Assembly (NCBI RefSeq): GCF_900640115.1
Contig: NZ_CAAAIW010000011.1
Span: 1-64,000 of the forward strand
DNA: 64,000 nt
Direction: 5' to 3'
From: Legionella yabuuchiae
GTDB lineage: Bacteria > Pseudomonadota > Gammaproteobacteria > Legionellales > Legionellaceae
Shown: piece after piece, positions 55,737 through 64,000 of the stretch
Numbering within the stretch: position 1 is the first letter of the stretch
Layout: each line of letters starts with the position of its first letter
Translations under genes and position numbers: made by a program
Notes under the pieces: generated by a model
What the model was told of the DNA's origin: nothing
Database searches by the model: none
What the model saw: only the letters and a program-made list of their open reading frames with translations

Positions 55737-55983
55737 AAGATTCCTTCTACAGATCTGATTTCTCTTACCTGGCCCGAGACTATAAATCGGTCAAGTAGAT
55801 AGGCTACCTACCGAATAAAAAACCACTAAACTATTACGTGCCCGTGCTCGATACTAATGGTGCCCTTGTGCCCCCTGCCCTTGCCCATTTTTAATGGCAG
55901 AACCTCAGTACTTTATTCATCCAAGGTCTGTTGTTTTTTTTGTTAGTCTGGTATGATGCTTATTTTTGCACAAAGATTTAATT

Positions 55984-56799
55984 ATGCCCAACCTATCTCT
56001 TGTTGAGTTGTTTCAAGACTCTGGCGATGCTCCAAAAATAATTCGCACCGAACCAGGCTCTAGACCACTTCGCAAAGACGCGCGCCTAACAATATATCCG
56101 ATGGCACAACTTCATCTGTTACTTGCAGAACTTAAGGAAAAACCATTAAGTGATTTTGAGGATGAGGATGATTATAAAATTCGATATTTGCTCGATGAAG
56201 AGTATGCGTTATGGTTTGGCCTTGAAGGCTTTCCTGGAGCGCGTATCCCGGCGCATTATCAACTGACGGGTAAAACACGCGACGAAGCCACCTGCCTTGC
56301 TGCGGGAAACATTCAGTTTTCCAGTGATTTTAAAACCATTGTCGCAATTAATAATAAAAGCGGCGATTTTCGCCCAAGCTTTGAATCCATTAAATGGGGC
56401 TTGGCCGTTTTGATTCACAATCGTGAACAGATATCCGATGTGGTTCAATTTTCAGATACGCTCTGCATTGAGTCTTCCGTGCCGTTTCGCCAAAATCGCT
56501 ATACCATGTCTGAGCTGGTTGAATGGGTAAGCACTTCATTTTCTTCTAAAGAACTCGAAGCGTTTTCAGCACAACCGACTGCGGAAAAAGAATGCGTCTA
56601 TGGAGCCCCTCATCGTCCCCAACGCGAAGAGGAACATGATAGACCACGTAAAACTATAAAACTGGATTTATTCACCCGAGATCCAAGTTTAGCTAGACCT
56701 TCCAGTGTTGGAATGTTTACGTTACCACCACTTAGACAGCCAGAAGGAGATAATCCTTCCCTATCTTTACCTCCCTCCCCCATGAGTAGTTTAAAATAA
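55984..56799 (+). CDS. Protein of unknown function with an effector/toxin-type motif
   Basis: 271 residues from ATG 55984. The middle, about 85-150, has 'ARIPAHYQLTG', 'CLAAGNIQFS' and 'AINNKSGDFRPSFESIKW'. That series (H-x-x-L-T-G, A-A-G, x-N-x-S-G-x-x-x-P) recurs at the ends of polymorphic toxins and in some Legionella effectors as I recall them. The last 60 residues are Pro/Ser/Arg-rich and unstructured, ending 'SLSLPPSPMSSLK'. No signal peptide, and a weak ribosome site. It is a single gene followed by a MITE. Function unknown; secreted effector is a reasonable hypothesis. Confidence 0.68.
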   Translation: MPNLSLVELFQDSGDAPKIIRTEPGSRPLRKDARLTIYPMAQLHLLLAELKEKPLSDFEDEDDYKIRYLLDEEYALWFGLEGFPGARIPAHYQLTGKTRDEATCLAAGNIQFSSDFKTIVAINNKSGDFRPSFESIKWGLAVLIHNREQISDVVQFSDTLCIESSVPFRQNRYTMSELVEWVSTSFSSKELEAFSAQPTAEKECVYGAPHRPQREEEHDRPRKTIKLDLFTRDPSLARPSSVGMFTLPPLRQPEGDNPSLSLPPSPMSSLK

Positions 56800-56810
56800 T
56801 AAACTATGCG

Positions 56811-56887
56811 GTAACTGCTCTCTCCCTGCCAACTTCCTGCGGCTTGTGACTGGGGAAGTCGGGGAGATGAGGTAGACGAGCAGTTAC
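56811..56887. mobile_element. 77-bp MITE at the epmA stop codon with 8-bp target duplication
   Basis: Inverted repeats GTAACTGCTC/GAGCAGTTAC (56811-56820, 56878-56887) with inner stems TCTCC/GGAGA and ACTTCC/GGAAGT. Direct repeats ACTATGCG flank it exactly (56803-56810, 56888-56895). The right copy contains the epmA stop codon (minus strand TAG, 56889-56891). Ends and duplication length match the 16687-16839 element. Confidence 0.85.
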
Positions 56888-56888
56888 A

Positions 56889-57848
56889 CTATGCGCTTGA
56901 AATATCAAACGTCATAACCTTTGATATTGAAGATTCCTTAAGCAATAACGCCAATAATCTGTCTATCCCTAACGCCACACCACTGCAGGCTGGCAGGCCA
57001 GATTCTAACGCATCTAAAAGGCAAGGATCAGGGGTTGGCATGGCTAGTCCTAGTGCTTTTCGCTTGATTCTGTCTTCCTCAAAGCGTAATCGCTGCGACT
57101 CAGGATCCACAAGTTCATGAAACCCATTGGCAAGCTCCACCCCTTTAAAATAAATTTCAAAACGCTCGGCAACGCCCTGATTGACTTTTGCTAATGCCGC
57201 TTGAGACGCAGGGAAATCATAGAGCGCAATAGGACTGTTAAACTGAGCAAGATAAGGTTCAACGCGATGGCTCATGAGTAAAAATAAAAATTGATCGCGT
57301 TCCATTTCATCAGAGTCTAAAACCGTATCTAAGTCTTGTTGAATTAAATAATTTCGAAAGTCGCAAATACTAGATTCGAAGGGATCTAAGCCACACGCAT
57401 GCTGAAAGGCATCGCGATAAGTCATTTTTTGCAACGGTTCTGCATGTAAGAGTGTTTGTAAAAACGCATCCATTTCGTCCATAAGACCGTGGTGATCAAC
57501 GCCAAGCTGATACCATTCCAGTAAGGTAAACTCTGGATTATGCCAACGTCCGAGTTCATCATCACGAAACACACGAGCCAATTGAAAAATTGGACCACTT
57601 CCAGCAGCAAGCAATCGCTTCATATGATATTCAGGGGACGTCTGAAAAAAATAAGGCGTTCCACGAAAATGAGCTTGAATATTGCTCAAGTACACATCCG
57701 TGACCCCATAACGCCCCATGGCGGGGGTTTCAACCTCAAGATATCCCCGTTTCGTAAAAAAATCGCGGATGTCAGCCATCATTTGAGCGCGTTTTCGTAG
57801 GGTCTCCATGGTGGCAGAAGGTTGCCAAGCGGGTGCGTTGTGGTTCAT
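56889..57848 (-). CDS. epmA: Elongation factor P--(R)-beta-lysine ligase
   Basis: 319 residues, a truncated class II lysyl-tRNA synthetase without the anticodon domain (EpmA/GenX/PoxA). It attaches beta-lysine to EF-P, which relieves ribosome stalling at polyproline. 'GYLEVETPAMGRYGVTDVYL' region (VETPAMGRYG), 'FQTSPEYHMKRLLAAG', 'FRDDELGRWHNPEFTLLEWY' region (motif 2) and 'SGVALGIDRLLAL' (motif 3) are present. It is 22 bases downstream of sufT, so it may be transcribed with the SUF genes. A MITE sits on its stop codon. Confidence 0.95.
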   Translation of the reverse strand: MNHNAPAWQPSATMETLRKRAQMMADIRDFFTKRGYLEVETPAMGRYGVTDVYLSNIQAHFRGTPYFFQTSPEYHMKRLLAAGSGPIFQLARVFRDDELGRWHNPEFTLLEWYQLGVDHHGLMDEMDAFLQTLLHAEPLQKMTYRDAFQHACGLDPFESSICDFRNYLIQQDLDTVLDSDEMERDQFLFLLMSHRVEPYLAQFNSPIALYDFPASQAALAKVNQGVAERFEIYFKGVELANGFHELVDPESQRLRFEEDRIKRKALGLAMPTPDPCLLDALESGLPACSGVALGIDRLLALLLKESSISKVMTFDISSA

Positions 57849-57870
57849 AGGGATTGGCGTTACACTAAAT

Positions 57871-58209
57871 TTAATAAAACATGCCTAGTTCTAGTCGTGC
57901 GGCTTCGCTCATACGCTCTTGTGTCCAAGGCGGGTCCCAGACTAACTCTACAGTGCAATCATTGACGTCTTCAACTTGATTCACGGCTTGTTCAACCGTT
58001 CCAGGAAAGGTTTGAGCAACAGGGCATCCCGGAGACGTTAACGTCATGTTGATCTGAACATGGTGTTCATCATCGATGTTCACGTCATAGATTAACCCTA
58101 AGTCATAGATGTTAACGGGGATTTCAGGATCGAAGACCGTTTTGAGCGCGGCAATGACCGCAGCTTCAAGCGTTGCTTTTTTATCCTGCTTTTTTTTAAA
58201 TCCTAACAT
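57871..58209 (-). CDS. sufT: SufT-like iron-sulfur assembly protein (MIP18/DUF59)
   Basis: 112 residues. The DUF59 core has 'TVFDPEIPVNIYDLGLIYDV' in pieces (DPEIPVNIYDLGLIY) and 'LTSPGCPVAQTFPG' with the conserved Cys. 'VWDPPWTQERMSEAARLELG' at the end is typical of SufT. It aids Fe-S maturation of target proteins. It lies 3 bases from sufU within the SUF operon, which supports the name over PaaD homologues. Confidence 0.92.
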   Translation of the reverse strand: MLGFKKKQDKKATLEAAVIAALKTVFDPEIPVNIYDLGLIYDVNIDDEHHVQINMTLTSPGCPVAQTFPGTVEQAVNQVEDVNDCTVELVWDPPWTQERMSEAARLELGMFY

Positions 58210-58212
58210 GAC

Positions 58213-58656
58213 TTACTCCGTTGAAACCGTACTATGTTCATGCTTTAAAGCGCTTTCAAGCGTATGCCAAGCGAGCGTTGCGCACTTCACCCGTGCAGGA
58301 AAGGTACGCACACCAGCCATGACGGCTAATTTATCCAACGTTTCTGGAGAGGGATCGTCTTCGACCGTCAACATATGGTGAAAGCGTTTAAATAATTCAT
58401 GGGCCTCTGCGACCGTTTTACCACAAAGCACCTCCGTCATTAACGAAGCGGAGGCTTGGGAAATGGCGCATCCACAACCTAAAAAACTAATATCAGTAAT
58501 TACTTGGTTTTCAAGATGGAGATAAACGGTCAGTTTATCGCCACAAAGTGGATTATACCCTTTAGCCTGACAGGTTGGGTTCTCCATTTCATGGTGATTT
58601 CTTGGGTTACGGTTATGATCAATGATGATCTCTTGATACAGTTCGCGTAAATCCAT
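58213..58656 (-). CDS. sufU: SufU-type Fe-S scaffold / sulfur acceptor
   Basis: 147 residues of the NifU-like N-terminal family, used in place of sufE in this operon. 'IIIDHNRNPRNHHEM', 'NPLCGDKLTVYL' (first ligand Cys), 'GCGCAISQASASLMTEVL' (second) and 'RVKCATLAWHTLESAL' (third). It accepts sulfur from SufS. It overlaps sufS by one base. The 'GCGCAISQASASLM' and the 18-residue insertion relative to IscU mark it as SufU. Confidence 0.94.
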   Translation of the reverse strand: MDLRELYQEIIIDHNRNPRNHHEMENPTCQAKGYNPLCGDKLTVYLHLENQVITDISFLGCGCAISQASASLMTEVLCGKTVAEAHELFKRFHHMLTVEDDPSPETLDKLAVMAGVRTFPARVKCATLAWHTLESALKHEHSTVSTE

Positions 58657-59879
58657 TAGCCAAATACCTCTTTAACTCGATGCAATGCCTTCACACATTG
58701 ATCAATCTCATGCTCGGTGTTGTAAAAAGACATTGAAATGCGGGTGGTCGCTGGAACGTCATAAAACTCCATCAAAGGCATAGCGCAATGATGCCCACTA
58801 CGAATGGCAATGCCTTCACTATCCATAATGGTCCCAATATCGTGCGAATGAATTGTACCATGCACGAAAGAAACAATAGGAACCTTATCGCTAGCGGTGC
58901 CTATAAGGTTAAAGCCTTTAACGGAGCGAATCGCATCAGTTGCGTAATCCAACAATTTCTTTTCATAAGCCACCACAGCGTCCATGTCTAGCGACCATAA
59001 ATAATCTATCGCCGCTCCCAAGCCAATAGCTCCCGCAATGTTTGGGGTACCTGCTTCAAATTTATACGGCAAAGGGGCATAATCCGTAGACGCAAACGTC
59101 ACGTAATTAATCATTTCACCACCCCCTTGGTAAGGAGCCATGTCATTTAATAAGTGTTCCTTTGCCCAGAGCACCCCGATGCCCGTTGGGCCATACATTT
59201 TATGGCCAGAAAAAGCATAAAAATCACAGTCCAACGCTTGAACATCCACTGGAAGATGGGCTGTAGCCTGCGCACCATCTAAAAGCACAAGCGCTCCATG
59301 AGCATGCGCCATTTCAATCATTTGCTTAATGGGGTTGATGGTACCCAACGCGTTTGAGGCATAATTAATGGCAACAAACTTGGTGTTGGCGGATAATTTT
59401 TTTTCAAACTCATCCAGCAATAGTTCGCCATCCAGGGAAATGGGAGCCACCTGTAATAGCGCGCCGGTTTTTTTACACACCATTTGCCAGGGAACAATAT
59501 TAGAATGATGCTCCATGTAAGTGATTAAAATTTCTTCGCCCGGCTCGATTCGTGGCGCGACAAAACTTTGCGCGACCATATTAATGGCTTCGGTGGTGCC
59601 GCGAACAAATACGCATTCATGCGCATGCTTTGCTCCGATGAATCGTTTAATTTTATCGCGTGCGGCTTCAAATTTTTGCGTAGCACGAACGCTCAAAGCA
59701 TGTACGCTGCGATGCACATTGGAATTATCGTATGTGTAAAAATCAGAGATGGCATCGATCACTGCTTTGGGTTTTTGAGTCGTTGCTGCGTTATCAAGAT
59801 AAATTAATGGATTGCCATTAATCTCTTGATTCAACGCTGGGAAATCTCGTCTGATTTCTTCCACTGTTAGTTTTGTCAT
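58656..59879 (-). CDS. sufS: Cysteine desulfurase SufS
   Basis: 407 residues, group II PLP-dependent desulfurase releasing sulfur from cysteine. 'YLDNAATTQKP' near the N-terminus, 'FSGHKMYGPTGIGVLW' with the PLP Lys, and the catalytic Cys365 in 'IRSGHHCAMP'. It works with SufU. It lies 4 bases downstream of sufD. Confidence 0.96.
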   Translation of the reverse strand: MTKLTVEEIRRDFPALNQEINGNPLIYLDNAATTQKPKAVIDAISDFYTYDNSNVHRSVHALSVRATQKFEAARDKIKRFIGAKHAHECVFVRGTTEAINMVAQSFVAPRIEPGEEILITYMEHHSNIVPWQMVCKKTGALLQVAPISLDGELLLDEFEKKLSANTKFVAINYASNALGTINPIKQMIEMAHAHGALVLLDGAQATAHLPVDVQALDCDFYAFSGHKMYGPTGIGVLWAKEHLLNDMAPYQGGGEMINYVTFASTDYAPLPYKFEAGTPNIAGAIGLGAAIDYLWSLDMDAVVAYEKKLLDYATDAIRSVKGFNLIGTASDKVPIVSFVHGTIHSHDIGTIMDSEGIAIRSGHHCAMPLMEFYDVPATTRISMSFYNTEHEIDQCVKALHRVKEVFG

Positions 59880-59883
59880 GGTT

Positions 59884-61152
59884 TCATCCCAGATGCCGTG
59901 TTAAACGTTTTTTCATCCACTCAGCCAATTTCGGCTGATCTACCAATTGTAGATTTTCTGCCGCAAACGCATGAACTAAGTAGCGGCTAGCTTCACTGCG
60001 CTCAATACCGCGAGTGGCTAGATAAAATAGAGCGTCTTCATCCAATTGCCCAACGGTCGCACCATGAGTACACACCACGTCATCGGCAAAAATTTCCAGT
60101 TGAGGTTTAGTATCCACTTCTGCGTTTGCTGACAATAAAATATTTTTATTTTGCTGCTTAGCAACCGTATGTTGTGCGTCTTTGGCGACCTTAACTTTAC
60201 CGTTAAACACAGCACGAGCGCGGCCTGATAAAATTCCTTTATAATCTTGCTCACTTTGACAGTCCGAAACATTGTGTTCAACGAGGGTGTGATGATCAAT
60301 ATGCTGACCTTCGCCTGGTGCATAAATACCATTCATTAAGCAACGCGCTTTAGAAGCATTCAAACGTACCGTTACATCGCTTCGAACGAGCTTTCCGCCA
60401 ACGCTAAACGAGTGGCTATCCACTCGACTATGCGCACTCTGTAACACCGCTAAATGGCCAATATGATACGCCATCTTACTCTCACGCTGAATTTTATAAT
60501 GCTTCACGTGCGCGTGTTGAGATGCAAAAATTTCAGTCATGGTGTTAGTAAAGTAGCTAGTCTCATCCGATCCTTGATAATCTTCAATGAGACTAATTCG
60601 ACTTCCTGATTCAGCAACGACAAGATGACGAAGATAAACGGCTTGTTGTTCTTCTTGTTGAACATGGGTCAATAAGAGCGTTTGTTCAACCTCAACGCCT
60701 TTTGGAAGATAAATGAATAAGCCGCTTTGCATGATGGCAGTATTAAGCGCTTGAAACGCATGATCGTGCGGTAAAATTTGTCCCAAATATGGTTCAACCT
60801 TATCCTGGTGCTCATGTAATGCCTGTGCCAAGGGCTTAATGATCACCCCTGTTGGAAGCTTAGCTTGCAAGGCCTCAAGACCTAATAGCTCACCGTCGAC
60901 AATAGCCACGCTTAGTTCTGCTGGAATATCTTGTTCAATTGACTTTGCAGACAACTTTGGGGATTTAGAGACCTTAAATTCCTGCGTTAAAAACGAATCT
61001 AGACCCGTATATTTCCACTCCTCATGATGGCGCATTGGAAATCCCATGCGCGCAAACTCAGCCAGGGCATTGGCCTGCAAAGTGGCAAGCCAGGGAATGG
61101 TCGATCGTTTTGACTTGGCCTGCTGCTGATAGAACTCTAACTGTTCGCTCAT
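59884..61152 (-). CDS. sufD: Fe-S cluster assembly protein SufD
   Basis: 422 residues with the SufBD beta-helix core. The N-terminal helical part includes '[16 protein letters not shown]' (the W-K-Y-T block common in SufD), then '[18 protein letters not shown]', '[11 protein letters not shown]' and '[18 protein letters not shown]' with the conserved Cys-His. It partners SufB and SufC in the SufBC2D scaffold. It overlaps sufC by 4 bases. Confidence 0.95.
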   Translation of the reverse strand: MSEQLEFYQQQAKSKRSTIPWLATLQANALAEFARMGFPMRHHEEWKYTGLDSFLTQEFKVSKSPKLSAKSIEQDIPAELSVAIVDGELLGLEALQAKLPTGVIIKPLAQALHEHQDKVEPYLGQILPHDHAFQALNTAIMQSGLFIYLPKGVEVEQTLLLTHVQQEEQQAVYLRHLVVAESGSRISLIEDYQGSDETSYFTNTMTEIFASQHAHVKHYKIQRESKMAYHIGHLAVLQSAHSRVDSHSFSVGGKLVRSDVTVRLNASKARCLMNGIYAPGEGQHIDHHTLVEHNVSDCQSEQDYKGILSGRARAVFNGKVKVAKDAQHTVAKQQNKNILLSANAEVDTKPQLEIFADDVVCTHGATVGQLDEDALFYLATRGIERSEASRYLVHAFAAENLQLVDQPKLAEWMKKRLTRHLG

Positions 61153-61901
61153 GCCTGCTCCGTCTCCTCAAGCCAGCTATAGCCTTTATCTTCTAGCTCC
61201 AAGGCCAAAGATTTATCCCCTGATTTAATAATTCGGCCATTGGCTAAAACATGAATGTAATCTGGCTCAATATAATTTAAGAGTCGTTGATAATGAGTCA
61301 CTAGAATAATGGCGCGATCTTTACCGCGCATAGCGTTTACACCTTCTGAGATAATTCGTAACGCATCAATATCAAGACCTGAATCGGTTTCATCAAGCAC
61401 CGCAAGCTTTGGTTCTAAGGCGGCCATTTGCAATATTTCATTCCGCTTTTTTTCGCCGCCTGAAAACCCTTCGTTGATGCTGCGGTATAAAAAGCTTTCA
61501 TCCATATCCAACAATTGACACTTAGCCCGGATATAGCTTAAAAACTCAATCGCATCCATTGGCTTTTTGCCTTGCCCTTTACGAACGGCATTAACCGATG
61601 CTTTTAAGAAATTAATATTGGTAACCCCAGGAATTTCGACGGGGTATTGAAACGACATAAAAATCCCAGCCTGGGCGCGCAGAGCGGGATCTAAAGGCAA
61701 TAGATCTTTACCTTGATAGATTATTTCCCCACTTTGCACTTCATAAGCCGGATGACCAGCCAATACTTTAGACAAAGTGCTTTTACCAGAGCCATTAGGT
61801 CCCATAATGGCATGCACTTCTCCAGCCTCAACTTCAAGATTAATTCCCTTTAAAATTGGCTGTTCATTTATCGCTACGTTTAACTGCTTAATTGATAACA
61901 T
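61149..61901 (-). CDS. sufC: Fe-S cluster assembly ATPase SufC
   Basis: 250-residue ABC ATPase: Walker A 'GPNGSGKST', SufC-specific signature '[15 protein letters not shown]', Walker B '[12 protein letters not shown]' and '[12 protein letters not shown]'. It binds SufB and SufD rather than a membrane permease and drives cluster assembly. It overlaps sufB by 1 base and sufD by 4, indicating tight translational coupling. Confidence 0.97.
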   Translation of the reverse strand: MLSIKQLNVAINEQPILKGINLEVEAGEVHAIMGPNGSGKSTLSKVLAGHPAYEVQSGEIIYQGKDLLPLDPALRAQAGIFMSFQYPVEIPGVTNINFLKASVNAVRKGQGKKPMDAIEFLSYIRAKCQLLDMDESFLYRSINEGFSGGEKKRNEILQMAALEPKLAVLDETDSGLDIDALRIISEGVNAMRGKDRAIILVTHYQRLLNYIEPDYIHVLANGRIIKSGDKSLALELEDKGYSWLEETEQA

Positions 61902-63349
61902 TACCCTACTGCCCCTTCCAAACTAATACCTAATAATTTCGTGGCTTCCACCGCAAATTCCATCGGTAATTCTTTTAACACTTGCTTACAAAAACCATTG
62001 ACGATCATAGATACCGCATCTTCGGTATCAATTCCGCGCTGTTGGCAATAAAACAGCTGATCTTCACTAATTTTTGAGGTAGTGGCTTCATGCTCAACTT
62101 GAGCGGTGGGATGTTTAACTTCAATATACGGAAACGTGTGTGCAGAACATTCACTACCCATCAGCATTGAATCGCACTGTGTGTAGTTACGAGCATTGGT
62201 TGCCGTGGGTGCTATGCGAACCAAACCGCGATAAGCGTTATGAGAACGACCCGCGCTAATGCCTTTTGAAATAATGGTTGAGCGGGTATTCTTACCGATG
62301 TGAATCATTTTAGTACCCGTATCGGCCTGCTGAAAATTGTTAGTCACCGCAACGGAATAAAACTCACCGACCGATTCATCGCCTTGCAAGATAACACTTG
62401 GGTATTTCCAAGTAATAGCAGAACCCGTTTCGATTTGAGTCCAGGATATTTTGGAACGTTTGCCGCGACAAGCGCCACGTTTTGTAACAAAGTTATAAAT
62501 TCCGCCTTTGCCTTCTTTATCGCCAGGATACCAATTTTGTACCGTAGAATATTTAATCTGTGCGCCATCAAGCGCGACTAGCTCAACGACCGCTGCATGA
62601 AGTTGATTTTCATCACGCATAGGAGCGGTACACCCCTCAAGGTAAGAGACGTAACTGTCGCAATCGGCAACAATTAAGGTGCGTTCAAATTGGCCCGTCG
62701 ATGCCGCATTGATGCGAAAATAAGTGGATAACTCCATTGGGCATCGCACCCCTTTGGGGATATAGACAAAAGAACCATCACTAAACACCGCTGAGTTTAA
62801 AGCCGCATAAAAGTTATCACGATAAGAAACCACGGAGCCTAAGTACTGCCGAACCAAATCGGGATGGGTTTTCACCGCTTCAGAAAGTGGAGAAAAAATC
62901 ACACCCTTCTCAGCCAATTTCTCCTTAAACGTCGTTGCGACTGAGACACTGTCAAACACCGCATCCACCGCAACCCCTGCTAACATTTCCTGCTCACGCA
63001 AAGGAATGCCTAATTTTTCATAGGTGCGTAGTAATTCTGGATCAACTTCATCTAGGCTCTTAGGGCCATCCGTTTTACTTTTAGGTGCTGAATAATAGGA
63101 AATAGCCTGATAATCCACAGGCGGATAGTGAACACTAGACCACTTCGGATGTTTCATCGTTTTCCAGTGTTGAAATGCTTTCAGTCGCCATTCCAACAAA
63201 AACTCTGGCTCACCTTTAATTGCTGAAATACGACGGATAACGTCCTCATCCAAGCCAGGGGGAAACGTTTCGACATCAATATCGGTTACAAACCCATGTT
63301 GATATTCCCGTTCCAGCAGAGAATTGATTTGCGCGTTATTTTTAGCCAC
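61901..63349 (-). CDS. sufB: Fe-S cluster assembly protein SufB
   Basis: 482 residues, normal length. '[21 protein letters not shown]', '[21 protein letters not shown]', '[30 protein letters not shown]' and '[36 protein letters not shown]' are present in short recognisable pieces ([32 protein letters not shown]). It is the main scaffold of the SUF pathway. It overlaps the regulator gene by 8 bases. Confidence 0.97.
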   Translation of the reverse strand: MAKNNAQINSLLEREYQHGFVTDIDVETFPPGLDEDVIRRISAIKGEPEFLLEWRLKAFQHWKTMKHPKWSSVHYPPVDYQAISYYSAPKSKTDGPKSLDEVDPELLRTYEKLGIPLREQEMLAGVAVDAVFDSVSVATTFKEKLAEKGVIFSPLSEAVKTHPDLVRQYLGSVVSYRDNFYAALNSAVFSDGSFVYIPKGVRCPMELSTYFRINAASTGQFERTLIVADCDSYVSYLEGCTAPMRDENQLHAAVVELVALDGAQIKYSTVQNWYPGDKEGKGGIYNFVTKRGACRGKRSKISWTQIETGSAITWKYPSVILQGDESVGEFYSVAVTNNFQQADTGTKMIHIGKNTRSTIISKGISAGRSHNAYRGLVRIAPTATNARNYTQCDSMLMGSECSAHTFPYIEVKHPTAQVEHEATTSKISEDQLFYCQQRGIDTEDAVSMIVNGFCKQVLKELPMEFAVEATKLLGISLEGAVG

Positions 63350-63803
63350 TTGTAACTCCAGTGCTTAGCCGTTTGATAGGGTCCACGTTGACGGATTTCA
63401 AACCAGGCCTTGCTAAATCTTCAAGGCTGACGCTTTCTAAGGCAGATTCAATTGCATGGCCGATTAATCGCCAGTTGCTTTGAACATGGCATACGCCTTG
63501 CAGCGAACATTCATTCGGCTCCGTGCTGCATTCCGTTAGACCACGATGTTCTTCCAGGGCATAAATAATTTCAGCCACAGAAATATCTGCTGCAGATCGC
63601 TGTAAGCGATACCCTCCGGCAACGCCGCGATTGGATGTTAATAATCCAGCCGCGGTCAAACGTTTTAGTAATTTACTGACCGTAGGAACTGTTAAATGGG
63701 TATGGGCAGCTATATCTCGCGCATTACAAACGTGGTCTACGCGTTTGGCAAGATACACCATGACGACTGTTCCATAATCGGCTAATTTGCTGATGCGAAG
63801 CAT
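63342..63803 (-). CDS. Rrf2-family SUF operon regulator
   Basis: 153 residues: an Rrf2 winged-helix domain ('[18 protein letters not shown]' and '[19 protein letters not shown]', the DNA-recognition part), then three cysteines in '[15 protein letters not shown]' (C-x6-C-x5-C), close to the [2Fe-2S] ligand pattern of IscR. This is the FeS-assembly regulator that heads SUF operons in Xanthomonas and relatives. It probably senses Fe-S status and represses its own operon. It is the first gene; repeated AGTACC-type sites lie upstream. Confidence 0.93.
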   Translation of the reverse strand: MLRISKLADYGTVVMVYLAKRVDHVCNARDIAAHTHLTVPTVSKLLKRLTAAGLLTSNRGVAGGYRLQRSAADISVAEIIYALEEHRGLTECSTEPNECSLQGVCHVQSNWRLIGHAIESALESVSLEDLARPGLKSVNVDPIKRLSTGVTSG

Positions 63804-63825
63804 ACCACCCCTACTTAAAACAATC

Positions 63826-63880
63826 TAGTACCAATTAAGTCTTAATTTATATATTTATAATATAGTACCTAATTGGTTCT
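63826..63880 (-). promoter_or_regulatory. Promoter and repeated operator of the SUF operon
   Basis: Two similar blocks, TAGTACCAATTAAGTC (63826-63841) and TAGTACCTAATTGGTTC (63863-63879), flank an AT-rich core (63850-63865) that on the minus strand contains TATATTATAAAT, a -10-like region. Direct repeats around a promoter fit binding of the Rrf2 regulator. The start codon at 63803 is about 45-60 bases downstream. Confidence 0.55.
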
Positions 63881-63945
63881 ATTTAAAGTAAACTGCTAAT
63901 GATACCTGAATAAGATCATCATGACTAGTTTTTGTACCCAAGGAT

Positions 63946-63980
63946 CTCTGTAAATGACAAAAAACCTGTCATGTACAGAG
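63946..63980. repeat. 35-bp palindrome flanked by 9-bp direct repeats
   Basis: Arms CTCTGTAAATGACA and TGTCATGTACAGAG differ at one position. Identical CCCAAGGAT flanks lie immediately on both sides (63937-63945, 63981-63989), like a target duplication. The inverted counterpart of the right arm and loop is at 167-194. The rest of 63881-64000 contains no gene start that I can support. Confidence 0.7.
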
Positions 63981-64000
63981 CCCAAGGATCGAAGGGCATA

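Noticed and set aside
1-64000. CRISPR arrays, tRNA or rRNA genes, prophage
   Set aside because: No regularly spaced direct repeats, no TPsiC-type stems with acceptor ends and no phage structural genes were seen on either strand.

Overview
The window reads as chromosome of a Legionella-like gammaproteobacterium (order Legionellales). This is inferred from a Com1-type periplasmic disulfide protein, a gshA of the rare T. ferrooxidans type, a UmuD with the 'RPGAGRPKGQGKYG' N-terminus, pilU, a complete leucine/isovalerate catabolic operon, and several large proteins that look like Dot/Icm-type effectors. No rRNA, tRNA, CRISPR array, prophage or intact transposase is visible. Genes are densely packed and most intergenic gaps are under 250 bp.

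Left part (1-17.8 kb): the 3' end of a GIY-YIG nuclease gene, umuD, a secreted cysteine-rich protein, pyrD and a methyltransferase on the minus strand. Then comes a long plus-strand catabolic operon: liuA (isovaleryl-CoA dehydrogenase), a thiolase, a small membrane protein, liuB, liuC, liuD, liuE, agmatine deiminase and acetoacetyl-CoA synthetase. Together the liu enzymes convert isovaleryl-CoA to acetyl-CoA and acetoacetate; AacS and the thiolase recover the acetoacetate. The methionine importer metNIQ follows, preceded by a good SAM-II-type riboswitch candidate whose predicted transcription start falls on the first base of the aptamer.

Middle (17.9-33 kb): a candidate effector, a PA3496-like small protein, rsmJ-gmhB-glyS-glyQ (minus), com1/dsbA, uvrD, dtd, mlaA-trmL, gshA-gshB, a small membrane protein and a rhodanese.

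Accessory core (32.2-42.4 kb): an ankyrin-like gene divergent from a 9-kb gene encoding a 3008-residue protein. That protein has an N-terminal Ulp1/clan-CE cysteine protease site (H209, D229, Q281, C287) and a C-terminal SecA-like DEAD motor (Walker A 2164-2170, DEAD box 2269-2272, GRGTD 2614-2618, GRSGR 2648-2652). It is the most unusual object in the window. A perfect 10-bp inverted repeat lies between the two genes, and one half of it recurs in front of the candidate effector at 17.9 kb.

Right part (42.5-64 kb): rhodanese-secB-gpsA, murI, a second candidate effector, a DUF1704/QEGLA metallopeptidase-like protein, a minimal BamC-like lipoprotein next to dapA, a glycine-zipper lipoprotein, pilU, a RecB-type nuclease-domain repair protein, a sugar epimerase, a third candidate effector, then epmA and the SUF iron-sulfur operon (Rrf2 regulator-sufB-C-D-S-U-T-epmA, minus strand).

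Intergenic space is rich in small non-coding palindromic elements. Several carry recognisable target-site duplications of 8-10 bp or TA. Two sit exactly at stop codons (metQ, epmA) and have duplicated them. They behave like MITEs whose transposases are not in the window.
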